From Sulfitobacter sp. (GTDB lineage Bacteria; Pseudomonadota; Alphaproteobacteria; Rhodobacterales; Rhodobacteraceae), in contig JAGXHC010000228.1 of the NCBI GenBank assembly GCA_024636405.1, forward strand, positions 1 to 16,216: DNA of 16,216 bases, written 5' to 3'. Made by a program: the position numbers and the translations under genes. This document shows positions 8,489 through 15,854 of the stretch, one piece after another (position 1 is the first letter of the stretch; every line of letters starts with the position of its first letter). The notes below the pieces were generated by a model. That model had not been told where the DNA came from, made no database searches, and was given only the letters and a program-made list of their open reading frames with translations.

Positions 8489-8641
8489 ATGAATAGATTA
8501 TCCCCTTCACCCCGTGGGCCGGACCGCGCGATTGGCCGCATGCTTTTGTGCATTATCAGCACATTAACCAGTCCCGGCTTGCGCGCGACAACCGCATTCG
8601 GCACGCGGAGCCGGGATTGGCACGGTTTTCATGACGTTTGA
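8489..8641 (+). CDS. Possible small ORF downstream of the CtrA-type box
   Basis: ATG frame of 50 codons, beginning MNRLSPSPRG and containing a hydrophobic stretch MLLCIISTL (18-26). A second in-frame ATG at 8540 would give 33 residues. Neither start has a clear Shine-Dalgarno sequence, and a CtrA-dependent transcript could begin at or after the first ATG. No family is recognised. Reported because of its position, with low confidence that it is translated. Confidence 0.15.
   Translation: MNRLSPSPRGPDRAIGRMLLCIISTLTSPGLRATTAFGTRSRDWHGFHDV
8553..8568 (+). promoter_or_regulatory. Second CtrA-type box, one mismatch
   Basis: TTATCAGCACATTAAC fits TTAA-N7-TTAAC with a single mismatch (TTAT for TTAA). 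It has the same orientation as the exact box 102 nt upstream and adjoins the start of a long hairpin. Confidence 0.35.
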
Positions 8642-8661
8642 GTTTACAACTGACCCCGTTG

Positions 8662-8686
8662 AACCGGCGCGCCGCGCGCGGTTTTT
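8662..8686 (+). terminator. Terminator-like hairpin with T5 tail in the gene-free interval
   Basis: AACCG-GCGC pairs with GCGC-(G)-CGGTT around a 3-nt loop, giving 9 bp with one bulged G (8662-8683). Five Ts run from 8682 to 8686. It would end a plus-strand transcript of roughly 190 nt begun near the exact CtrA-type box. The stem is GC-only in the middle, so a chance structure is possible. Confidence 0.35.
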
Positions 8687-8778
8687 GTCGTCCCCGGCGC
8701 CGTTGCCGGGCTGGGTGTCCTTTGGGCAGACGGCAGGCCGTGCGATTTTCATCTGGACCAGTTGCCGGTCTCATGCCC

Positions 8779-8805
8779 TTTCCGGGCACCTGAACGTGCC
8801 GGAAA
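8779..8805 (-). terminator. Hairpin after the amidotransferase-like gene
   Basis: TTTCCGGGCAC (8779-8789) pairs with GTGCCGGAAA (8796-8805), with one bulged G. It is 21 nt after the minus-strand stop at 8827 and probably ends the malate synthase operon. There is no T-run beyond the stem, and a second hairpin (TGCCC 8774-8778 / GGGCA 8784-8788) shares its left arm. Confidence 0.4.
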
Positions 8806-8826
8806 ATCCTGCCAACGAAAACCGCG

Positions 8827-9603
8827 CTACCCCGCCCTGAGCGCCGGGACAGCGTCGCAGGCTGCCCATTTGCGAACCGCATCGCCAAACCGCTCGAACA
8901 AGGGGCGCGATACCGGATCGTTGGCCGCATCCCATTCCGGGTGCCACTGCACCGCCAGCGTAAAGCCGGGCGCGCCGTCAACATATATGGCTTCGGGCGT
9001 GCCATCTTCGGCCGTGCCGTCCACGATGATGCGCGCACCGGGTCTGTTGATCCCCTGCCCGTGCAAAGTGTTTGTGCGCACCTGTGCCGCACCCATCACG
9101 CCATGAAATACGCCACCCTCAGCAAAGGTGATGTCGTGGCGCAGTTCATATTTTTGCTGCAACGTGCCATCGGGCGGCATCCGGTGGTTCATCCGCCCCG
9201 GCAGATCGCGAATTTCGGGATAAAGCGTGCCGCCCATGGCGACGTTGACCTCCTGAAAGCCACGGCAGATGCCCAGAAACGGCTGGCCGCGCGCAACGCA
9301 TGCGCGCACCAGCGGCAGCGCGATGGAATCGCGCGCCCGGTCAAACGCGCCATGCGCTTCGGTCGCGGTCTCGCCGTATTCTTCGGGGTGCACGTTTGGC
9401 CGCCCGCCGGTCAGCACAAAACCGTCGCAAACCTCCATCAGTTCGGCGACGCTGACAAGGCGCGGATCACTGGGAATGATCAGGGGCATGCAGCATGATA
9501 CTTCTGCCACCGCATCGGAATTCATCTGACCGCCGGCATGGACGGGGTATTGGTCGTTCAGCAGATAGGAATTACCGATAATCCCCACGACAGGACGGGC
9601 CAT
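8827..9603 (-). CDS. Class I glutamine amidotransferase-like hydrolase (peptidase C26, PuuD-like)
   Basis: 258 residues from the ATG at 9603, which has AAGAGG 6 nt upstream; an in-frame ATG at 9621 has no Shine-Dalgarno sequence. The catalytic triad is complete: nucleophile C113 in GICRGFQE, H221 and E223 in WHPEW. FVLTGGRPNV (62-71) forms the conserved Gly-rich loop. Order, spacing and length match E. coli PuuD, which removes glutamate from gamma-glutamyl-GABA in putrescine breakdown. The true substrate here may differ, because no other putrescine genes are present. It lies 69 nt after the glcG-like gene, same strand, with no terminator seen between them, so it is probably the third gene of the malate synthase operon. 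Confidence 0.88.
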   Translation of the reverse strand: MARPVVGIIGNSYLLNDQYPVHAGGQMNSDAVAEVSCCMPLIIPSDPRLVSVAELMEVCDGFVLTGGRPNVHPEEYGETATEAHGAFDRARDSIALPLVRACVARGQPFLGICRGFQEVNVAMGGTLYPEIRDLPGRMNHRMPPDGTLQQKYELRHDITFAEGGVFHGVMGAAQVRTNTLHGQGINRPGARIIVDGTAEDGTPEAIYVDGAPGFTLAVQWHPEWDAANDPVSRPLFERFGDAVRKWAACDAVPALRAG

Positions 9604-9672
9604 TGAGCACCTCTTGTTCATTCACGCACAATCATAGGCATAGTCTGCGCGGGCCTCAAGCATCACATGCGA

Positions 9673-10098
9673 TCAGATTTCACCGACCAATGCTGCGGCA
9701 TCGATCCCGGCCATGGCGGCCTGCGCATCGTTGTCAGATGTATCGCCCGTGACACCAACCGCGCCGATCACGGCCCCCTTCTTGTCGCGCAGCAACACGC
9801 CACCGGGCACCGGGATCACCTGTCCGCCGAACACACCGTTCACCGCTGCCATGAAAAACGCCTGATCCTGCGCCCGCTTCATCTGGGCCGTGCCCGCCAT
9901 CCCCAGCATCACGGCACCATATGCCTTGCCATGTGCGATGGCGAAACGCCCCGGCGATGCGCCGTCTTCCCGCTCAAAAGCCAGCACATGACCGCCCGCG
10001 TCCAGCACCACCACCGACAGCGGTTTAAGCTCCATCTCGCGGCCTTTTTCGAGCGCCTTACGAATGATCGTTCGGGCTTTGCGCAGTGTCACAGTCAT
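9673..10098 (-). CDS. glcG: GlcG/HbpS family (DUF336) protein
   Basis: 141 residues of the GlcG/HbpS family, small alpha/beta proteins that bind heme in some characterised members. Family blocks are LSVVVLDAGGHVLAFERED (26-44), PGRFAIAHGKAYGAVMLG and GVLLRDKKGAVIGAVGVTGD. No signal peptide, so cytosolic, unlike secreted HbpS. The frame stays open to a TTG at 10119. Two tandem ATGs follow, and GAGGA (10106-10110) is 7 nt from the second one (10098), which I chose; 10101 is the alternative. It lies 42 nt after glcB on the same strand. GlcG sits beside glycolate and malate synthase genes in many bacteria, which supports the symbol, but its biochemical role in glyoxylate metabolism is not established. 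Confidence 0.88.
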   Translation of the reverse strand: MTVTLRKARTIIRKALEKGREMELKPLSVVVLDAGGHVLAFEREDGASPGRFAIAHGKAYGAVMLGMAGTAQMKRAQDQAFFMAAVNGVFGGQVIPVPGGVLLRDKKGAVIGAVGVTGDTSDNDAQAAMAGIDAAALVGEI

Positions 10099-10140
10099 CA
10101 TCGCTTCCTCATTGTTCAAAGTCAGGTCTTGGCCAAAGCG

Positions 10141-12291
10141 TCAGCCAGCGGCCTTCAGCTCAAGTCGGCGCGCGTGCAGAACCGGCTCTGTATAGCCTGA
10201 CGGCTGTTCGCGCCCCTTCAACACCAGATCGCGGGCCGCCTGAAACGCGATGCCATCGAACCCCGGCGCCATGGCCTGATAGGCCGGATCGTCCGCGTTC
10301 TGACGGTCAACAACGGCGGCCATTTTCTGTAGCCCTGCGATAACCTGATCCTCGCTGATCACCCCGTGATGCAGCCAGTTTGCCAGTGCCTGCGCGGAAA
10401 TACGGCAGGTTGCGCGGTCTTCCATCAGGCCGACATCGTGGATATCAGGCACCTTGGAACAGCCCACCCCCTGATCGACCCAGCGCACAACATAGCCAAG
10501 AATGCCCTGCGCGTTGTTTTCGATTTCCTGCGTGATTTCAGCGTCGCTGAGATTGCGACCATCCATCACCGGGATCGTCAGCAGATCGTCCAGCGTGCCG
10601 CGCGGACCACCCTGAGCAATCTCGTCCTGCCGCGCGATCACATCGACCACGTGATAATGCGTCGCGTGAAGGGTCGCTGCCGTGGGCGATGGAACCCATG
10701 CACAGTTCGCCCCGGCACGCGGATGCCCGATCTTGGCTTGCAGCATGTCGGCCATCAGGTCCGGCATCGCCCACATGCCTTTGCCAATCTGGGCACGCCC
10801 CTGCAACCCGCACGCCAGCCCGATATCCACGTTACGGTCTTCATAGGCGGCGATCCAGGCAGTGTTTTTCATCTCACCCTTCGGCACCATCGGCCCTGCC
10901 TCCATGGAGGTGTGAATTTCATCGCCCGTCCGGTCAAGAAAGCCGGTGTTGATGAAAGCGACCCGGTGCCTGGCCGCGCGAATACACTCTGCAAGGTTGA
11001 CGGACGTGCGCCGTTCCTCATCCATGATGCCCAGCTTGACGGTATTGTTCGGCAGCCCCAGCACCGCTTCGACGCGCGTAAATATCTCGTCTGCAAAGGC
11101 CACTTCGGCTGGCCCGTGCATCTTTGGTTTCACGACGTAGACCGATCCGGTCACGCTGTTGCCGCCATCGCGATCAAGGTCATGCATCGCGATCAGCGTG
11201 GTCAGCATCGCATCCATCAATCCCTCGCCCACCTCGCGTCCGTCGCGGTCCACAATCGCCGGGTTTGTCATCAGGTGGCCGACATTGCGCACCAACATCA
11301 GCGACCGCCCCTTGAGCGTCAGCGTGGTTCCGTCAGGCGCGGTATAGCTGCGGTCGGGGTTCATCGCGCGGGTGACGGATTTGCCACCCTTGAGGAACGT
11401 CTCCTCCAGATCACCGCGCATCAGACCCAGCCAGTTGGCATAGGCGACGACCTTGTCTTCGGCATCCACCGCCGCGACGCTGTCCTCGCAGTCCATGATT
11501 GTCGACATTGCGGATTCGAGCAGCATGTCAGAGACGTGCGCCGGGTCGTCCTTGCCTATCGGATGGCCATCATCCACCTGAACTTCGACGTGCAGGCCGT
11601 TGTTAACGAACAAAATAGCCGAAGGCGCTGCGGCGTCGCCGCGATAGCCCGCAAAATGTTCCGGATCGGCCAGCGGCACCCCGTCGCCCACACCGGCGAC
11701 CAATGCGCCGTCCTCGACGCGGTAACCGACTGCATCCGCGTGGCTGCCCACTGCCAAGGGGACGGCATCGTCTAGAAAACGCTTGGCCCAGGCCACCACG
11801 CGTGCGCCGCGTTCGGGGTCGTACCCCTTGCCCTGCGGCAGATCGCCCAAGGCATCCGTGCCATAAAGCGCATCATAAAGGCTGCCCCAGCGCGCATTTG
11901 CAGCGTTCAGCGCAAACCGGGCGTTTGTGATCGGCACAACCAGTTGCGGCCCCGGAACCAGTGCGATTTCGGGGTCCACGTTCTCAGTCTCGATCGAAAA
12001 CTTGTCGCCTTCGGGGACAAGATACCCGATGTCACGCAAAAAGTCGGCGTAGGCCCCCGCGTCATGGTCCTGGCCCCGGTGGTCGCGGTGCCAGGCATCA
12101 ATCCGGCCTTGAATTTCTTCGCGCATTTCCAAAAGCGCCCGGTTTTTCGGACCCAAATCATGCACCAGATCCGAAAACCCCGCCCAAAAGTCTGCGGCAG
12201 ACACACCTGTATCCGGCAACGCACGGCTTTCGATAAACTCAACAAGGCGCGGATCGACCTGCAACCCATCTTTGTCCACAAAATCAGTCAT
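10141..12291 (-). CDS. glcB: Malate synthase G
   Basis: 716-residue cytosolic enzyme that condenses glyoxylate with acetyl-CoA to give malate and CoA. It matches the long, monomeric G isoform (E. coli GlcB has 723 residues), not the shorter A form. Residues in catalytic positions are present: R335 (LVRNVGH), E425 in [11 protein letters not shown]453 in [11 protein letters not shown], the reactive C611 in [10 protein letters not shown] and the catalytic base D625 in [10 protein letters not shown]. The ATG at 12291 has GAGGGA 7 nt upstream. It heads the run glcB, glcG, amidotransferase. No isocitrate lyase or glycolate oxidase gene is in the window, so glyoxylate may come from glycolate, purine breakdown or elsewhere. 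A GntR-like inverted repeat is in its promoter region. Confidence 0.98.
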   Translation of the reverse strand: MTDFVDKDGLQVDPRLVEFIESRALPDTGVSAADFWAGFSDLVHDLGPKNRALLEMREEIQGRIDAWHRDHRGQDHDAGAYADFLRDIGYLVPEGDKFSIETENVDPEIALVPGPQLVVPITNARFALNAANARWGSLYDALYGTDALGDLPQGKGYDPERGARVVAWAKRFLDDAVPLAVGSHADAVGYRVEDGALVAGVGDGVPLADPEHFAGYRGDAAAPSAILFVNNGLHVEVQVDDGHPIGKDDPAHVSDMLLESAMSTIMDCEDSVAAVDAEDKVVAYANWLGLMRGDLEETFLKGGKSVTRAMNPDRSYTAPDGTTLTLKGRSLMLVRNVGHLMTNPAIVDRDGREVGEGLMDAMLTTLIAMHDLDRDGGNSVTGSVYVVKPKMHGPAEVAFADEIFTRVEAVLGLPNNTVKLGIMDEERRTSVNLAECIRAARHRVAFINTGFLDRTGDEIHTSMEAGPMVPKGEMKNTAWIAAYEDRNVDIGLACGLQGRAQIGKGMWAMPDLMADMLQAKIGHPRAGANCAWVPSPTAATLHATHYHVVDVIARQDEIAQGGPRGTLDDLLTIPVMDGRNLSDAEITQEIENNAQGILGYVVRWVDQGVGCSKVPDIHDVGLMEDRATCRISAQALANWLHHGVISEDQVIAGLQKMAAVVDRQNADDPAYQAMAPGFDGIAFQAARDLVLKGREQPSGYTEPVLHARRLELKAAG

Positions 12292-12368
12292 CCGGGTGTC
12301 CCTCGCGCCAATGTCATTTTCAGTCAGACACAGGCTTAGCCAGAAAACGGCGCTTGATCAACACGGCC

Positions 12369-12385
12369 GGTAAAGTAAGTTTACC
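12369..12385 (-). promoter_or_regulatory. Candidate operator upstream of glcB
   Basis: GGTAAAGTAAGTTTACC is a perfect 6-bp inverted repeat (GGTAAA / TTTACC) with a 5-nt spacer, centred 86 nt upstream of the glcB start. On the minus strand CATAAT (12387-12392), 5 of 6 to a -10 box, lies just upstream, so the repeat would cover the transcription start. That is where a repressor acts. The arms resemble GntR-family sites such as TGGT-N-ACCA, and GlcC, the known glc regulator, belongs to that family. Identity of the regulator is inferred. Confidence 0.5.
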
Positions 12386-12505
12386 AATTATGACCAACCT
12401 CTGGGCAGCGCAAAAAACCAGACGCAGCCCTGCTACATCCGTTTATTTTTGCTGACAGCCGGAAATGCGGTAATGCCCGCCTTCCCTGATCGAACGTGAT
12501 AACGC

Positions 12506-12739
12506 TTAGTTATTGGTCCCAGGCTCAATCGGATCGACGGCGGGAACGCTCGCGGATGGCTCTGTCGCCTGATCGGTATTGGTCACGGCATCTGCGGTGT
12601 CATCGCCGCCGTTGGAAAAGACATAAAATCCAAGGATGACAATCATCAGCGCGCCAAAAATCATCGCGCCCTTGATTCCGAGAAGGGCGGGCTTGTGGCG
12701 TTTTTCCTGGGTTTGTGGATTGGTGTCGGGGGCAGACAT
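12506..12739 (-). CDS. Small single-span membrane protein (77 residues)
   Basis: Starts at the ATG at 12739, which has a perfect AAGGAG 7 nt upstream; a longer frame to 12841 and an ATG at 12745 are less likely. The hydrophilic basic N-terminus (MSAPDTNPQTQEKRHKPALL) is followed by one transmembrane helix at about 24-42 (AMIFGALMIVILGFYVFS). The rest (43-77) is acidic and rich in Asp, Thr, Ala and Pro. By the positive-inside rule the N-terminus faces the cytosol and the tail the periplasm. The strong ribosome site and helix argue that it is real. I do not recognise a family. It is divergent from pepN and 214 nt from glcB, so it may share control with pepN. No sign of transfer. Confidence 0.75.
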   Translation of the reverse strand: MSAPDTNPQTQEKRHKPALLGIKGAMIFGALMIVILGFYVFSNGGDDTADAVTNTDQATEPSASVPAVDPIEPGTNN

Positions 12740-12785
12740 GGGCATTCTCCTTGGTTCGGCTGTGGACCCAACTTGCAGGCCACTG

Positions 12786-12804
12786 GTTACGGACATAACG
12801 TAAC
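12786..12804. promoter_or_regulatory. Inverted repeat between the 77-residue gene and pepN
   Basis: GTTACG (12786-12791) and CGTAAC (12799-12804) are perfect inverted 6-bp arms with a 7-nt spacer. They lie in the 100-nt divergent intergenic region, 36 nt before the pepN ATG and 47 nt before the other start codon. The position allows control of one or both genes; the binding protein is unknown. Confidence 0.4.
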
Positions 12805-12839
12805 GCGAATGCAATCTGTTCCAAGTCCAAGGATATCCC

Positions 12840-15392
12840 ATGCGCGACGCTAGCCCCCAAACGATCTATCTCAAGGACTATCAGCCGTTTGGCTTTGTCG
12901 CGGACAGTGTCGCGCTGACCTTTGATCTCGATCCGCACAAAACCCGCGTGACCAGCCGCATTGCGTTCCGGCCCAACCCGGAGACATCTGACCGAACTTT
13001 CTTTTTGCATGGCGAAAACCTGCGGCTGATCTCGGCGCGGATCGACGGTGCGGAGGTGACCCCTGATGTTACCGATGCGGGGCTGACCTGTGATGTGCCT
13101 GATGCTGCTTTTATCTGGGAAACCGAGGTCGAAATTGATCCGAAAGGCAATACTGCCCTTGAAGGGCTTTATATGTCCAACGACATGTACTGCACCCAAT
13201 GCGAGGCCGAAGGGTTTCGCAAGATCACCTATTATCCCGACCGCCCCGACGTGATGAGCGTTTTCACCGTCACCATCAATGGGCCGCATCCTGTACTGCT
13301 CAGCAACGGCAATCCTGTCACTGCGCGCGAACACCATGCCGAATGGCATGATCCCTGGCCGAAACCGGCATATCTGTTTGCGCTGGTCGCCGGCGACCTG
13401 GTGGCACACCCCGGTCAATTTACCACCAGTTCGGGCCGCGACGTGGCGCTGAATCTTTACGTGCGTCCCGGTGATGAGGGAAAATGCGCCTTTGGCATGC
13501 AGGCGCTAAAGGACAGCATGAAGTGGGACGAAAAGGTTTATGGGCGCGAATACGATCTGGACCTGTTCAACATTGTCGCAGTGGACGATTTCAACATGGG
13601 TGCAATGGAAAACAAGGGCCTGAACATCTTCAACTCAGCCGCCGTTCTGGCGTCGCCCGAAACCTCCACCGACACGAACTTTGAGCGGATAGAGGCGATC
13701 ATCGCGCATGAGTATTTCCACAACTGGACCGGCAATCGCATTACCTGTCGCGACTGGTTTCAGTTGTGCCTGAAGGAAGGGCTGACGGTGTTTCGCGACA
13801 GTCAGTTCACCTGCGACATGCGCTCTGCGCCGGTGAAACGCATCGAAGATGTGATTGATCTGCGTGGCCGACAATTTGCCGAGGATCAAGGACCGCTTGC
13901 GCACCCGGTGCGGCCCGAAAGCTTTCAGGAAATCAACAACTTCTACACCGCCACCGTCTACGAGAAAGGCGCCGAGGTTATCGGGATGCTCAAGCGGCTT
14001 GTGGGCGACGATGACTATTACAAGGCGGTCGATCTGTACTTTGATCGCCATGACGGCGATGCCGCGACCATCGAAGACTGGCTGAAGGTGTTTGAGGACA
14101 CCACAGGCCGCGACCTGACGCAGTTCAAGCGCTGGTATGCGCAGGCCGGCACCCCGCGCCTGTCGGTGCAAGAAGCGCGGCGCGACGGGTCTTTGACGCT
14201 TACGTTTACACAAATGACCAAACCCGGCACCGCCAGCCCCGATCCGCAACCGCAGGTCATCCCCATTGCTGTCGGGCTGATCGGGCCAAACGGGGATGAA
14301 GTCGCCGAAACGCGGGTGTTGGAGATGACGCAAGCGGAGCAAAGCTTTATCTTTGACGGGCTCGGCGCGCGTCCGGTGGCATCGATCCTGCGCGGCTTTT
14401 CTGCGCCTGTGGTGCTGGAACACGCCCTGTCGGACGGTGATCGCGCGCATCTTCTGGCCCATGATACCGATCCGTTCAACCGCTGGGAATCGGGGCGCAC
14501 CCTTGCACGGCAATCGCTTTTGTCGATGATCCGCACCGGTGGTGAACCCGATACAGCATACCTCAGTGGCATCCACGCGGTCGGGACCGATGACAGCCTT
14601 GATCCCGCCTATCGCGCGCTGATGCTTGGTTTGCCGGGGGACGCGGACCTTGCGACTGCGTTGCATGACGCGGGTGACGTGCCTGATCCTGCCGCGATCC
14701 ATACCGCCCGCGAAGCGATGCGCGACGCGCTTGGTGATCGGTTCAAGGAGGAAGCCGCGCATATCTATGCCACCTCTCAGGTATCCGCGCCCTATCAGCC
14801 AGACGCCGCGCAAGCGGGCAAACGCAGTCTGGGCAATGCCATGTTGGCGCTGATCACGCGGCGCGACGGTGGCACGCAGGCCCACAAGCAATACGACGCC
14901 GCCGACAACATGACCCAACAGCTTGCAGCGCTGGCCAACCTGATCCGCGCCGGACAAGGCAAGCAAGCGGTAGCCGCGTTTCGCAAACAATGGCAGGCTG
15001 ATCGGCTGGTGATGGACAAATGGTTCGGCCTGCAGGTGATCGAGGCCGCGCCGGACGACGCCGCCGATGTTGCGCAAATGCTGACGCGTGACGCCGATTT
15101 CAACTGGAAAAACCCCAACCGTTTCCGCGCCGTGCTGGGCGCGCTGGCCGCACATCATGCAGGGTTCCACCATGCCAGCGGCAAGGGCTATGCCCTGCTT
15201 GCGGATTGGCTGATCCGCCTTGATCCGGTCAACCCACAGACCACTGCGCGGATGTGCGCCGTATTCCAGACCTGGAAAAGATATGACACGCACCGGCAGG
15301 ATCTGATCCGCGCGCAGCTTGACCGCATCCTTGCCACCCCGAACCTCAGTCGTGACACATCGGAGATGCTGACGCGCATTCGCGGCGCGTGA
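12840..15392 (+). CDS. pepN: Aminopeptidase N (M1 family metallopeptidase)
   Basis: 850-residue zinc aminopeptidase that removes single N-terminal amino acids from peptides in the cytoplasm during protein turnover. The N-terminal beta domain (about 1-190) is followed by the catalytic domain with GAMEN (254-258) and the zinc site HEYFH (290-294) with E313 in LKEGLT, the HExxH-x18-E of the M1 family. The proton-donating Tyr is Y374 in VYEKGAEVI. Next come a beta-sandwich domain (about 445-545) and a helical C-terminal domain (about 550-848). Length is close to E. coli PepN (870). No signal peptide. The ATG has AAGGA 7 nt upstream and is divergent from the 77-residue gene. Its stop overlaps the next gene's start by 4 nt (GTGA). 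Confidence 0.97.
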   Translation: MRDASPQTIYLKDYQPFGFVADSVALTFDLDPHKTRVTSRIAFRPNPETSDRTFFLHGENLRLISARIDGAEVTPDVTDAGLTCDVPDAAFIWETEVEIDPKGNTALEGLYMSNDMYCTQCEAEGFRKITYYPDRPDVMSVFTVTINGPHPVLLSNGNPVTAREHHAEWHDPWPKPAYLFALVAGDLVAHPGQFTTSSGRDVALNLYVRPGDEGKCAFGMQALKDSMKWDEKVYGREYDLDLFNIVAVDDFNMGAMENKGLNIFNSAAVLASPETSTDTNFERIEAIIAHEYFHNWTGNRITCRDWFQLCLKEGLTVFRDSQFTCDMRSAPVKRIEDVIDLRGRQFAEDQGPLAHPVRPESFQEINNFYTATVYEKGAEVIGMLKRLVGDDDYYKAVDLYFDRHDGDAATIEDWLKVFEDTTGRDLTQFKRWYAQAGTPRLSVQEARRDGSLTLTFTQMTKPGTASPDPQPQVIPIAVGLIGPNGDEVAETRVLEMTQAEQSFIFDGLGARPVASILRGFSAPVVLEHALSDGDRAHLLAHDTDPFNRWESGRTLARQSLLSMIRTGGEPDTAYLSGIHAVGTDDSLDPAYRALMLGLPGDADLATALHDAGDVPDPAAIHTAREAMRDALGDRFKEEAAHIYATSQVSAPYQPDAAQAGKRSLGNAMLALITRRDGGTQAHKQYDAADNMTQQLAALANLIRAGQGKQAVAAFRKQWQADRLVMDKWFGLQVIEAAPDDAADVAQMLTRDADFNWKNPNRFRAVLGALAAHHAGFHHASGKGYALLADWLIRLDPVNPQTTARMCAVFQTWKRYDTHRQDLIRAQLDRILATPNLSRDTSEMLTRIRGA

Positions 15393-15850
15393 CCGAAGCC
15401 GCGCCGATTGCCGCGCCAGACCCGCCATTCACCTTCAGCCGCCGCGCCCGAAGCCGCGTGGGGCTGATCACCCTCACGCTTGTCTGGGCCACCTTGCTGG
15501 CGGCCTGGGCATTGCTGGATGCCGCCCCGGCGATCATCGGGTTTCTGGGCCTGTTCACCCTGCCGATCGTCTGGGATCTGTGGCGGGACCCGCAAAGTGG
15601 TCTGAGCCTGAGCGAAACTGAACTCAGCTGGTATTCCGGTCGGCGTCAGGTGACCCTTGAGCCTCACGAAATTTCTTATGTGAGGCTGGACACGCGGCTT
15701 GATTTTTCGGTCCGCGCGACTGCGGTACTCAGGACCGGGCGCAAGATCCGTGTGCCGTTTGAATCCACCCCGCCCCATCAGGCCTTTGAAGATGCGTTGA
15801 CCGCCTGCGGGATCGCGACGCAGCGGCATCATTTCACCTTGATGCAATGA
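15389..15850 (+). CDS. Small two-helix membrane protein coupled to pepN
   Basis: 153 residues from a GTG at 15389. The GTGA shared with the pepN stop codon marks a 4-nt overlap and likely translational coupling. Two adjacent hydrophobic segments (about 25-43 and 46-64) form a membrane hairpin. The following part (66-153) is soluble, with beta-rich stretches such as LSETELSWYSGRRQVTLEP and RVPFESTPPHQAFEDAL that resemble a membrane-proximal PH-like domain. This fold guess is from pattern only. It ends 4 nt before the stop of the convergent transglycosylase gene, so no terminator fits between them. The role is unknown; nothing shows that it acts with PepN. Confidence 0.8.
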   Translation: MTEAAPIAAPDPPFTFSRRARSRVGLITLTLVWATLLAAWALLDAAPAIIGFLGLFTLPIVWDLWRDPQSGLSLSETELSWYSGRRQVTLEPHEISYVRLDTRLDFSVRATAVLRTGRKIRVPFESTPPHQAFEDALTACGIATQRHHFTLMQ

Positions 15851-15854
15851 TCGG

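Larger units (their letters stand above)
8403..8826. other. Gene-free interval with CtrA-type boxes and hairpins
   Basis: 424 nt between the SDR gene and the convergent amidotransferase-like gene. No frame here shows a recognisable protein. It holds two CtrA-type boxes in the same orientation (8451-8466 and 8553-8568), a long hairpin (8572-8616), a short hairpin followed by five Ts (8662-8686) and a pair of overlapping hairpins near the right end (8774-8805). A 50-codon frame (8489-8641) lies just after the first box. The arrangement could encode a short regulatory RNA or small protein read on the plus strand. Confidence 0.5.

Noticed and set aside
8489..8570. Possible replication origin, suggested by CtrA boxes and TTATCC/TGTGCATTA near-matches to DnaA boxes
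   Set aside because: The DnaA-like words have two or more mismatches, there is no AT-rich unwinding stretch, and no origin-associated gene is nearby.
8631..8840. 69-codon plus-strand frame starting MTFEFTTDP
   Set aside because: It overlaps the end of the 50-codon frame and runs through the hairpins and into the convergent gene's end. No ribosome site or family feature.
8556..9092. 178-codon minus-strand frame across the amidotransferase end and the gene-free interval
   Set aside because: It overlaps a gene with a full catalytic triad in a different frame and shows only Arg/Pro-rich low-information sequence.
10366..11775. 469-codon open frame on the plus strand opposite glcB
   Set aside because: Antisense of malate synthase G; the protein is rich in His, Arg and Val with no family motif and no ribosome site.
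12600..13418. 272-codon minus-strand frame across the divergent promoter region
   Set aside because: It would cover the start of pepN, the inverted repeat and the 77-residue gene in another frame. Both real genes have better ribosome sites and, for pepN, family motifs.
13635..15428. 597-codon open frame on the minus strand opposite pepN
   Set aside because: It is the antisense of a certain M1 aminopeptidase. GC-rich codon use keeps the opposite frame open, and the translation shows no domain and an Arg/Gln/His-rich composition.
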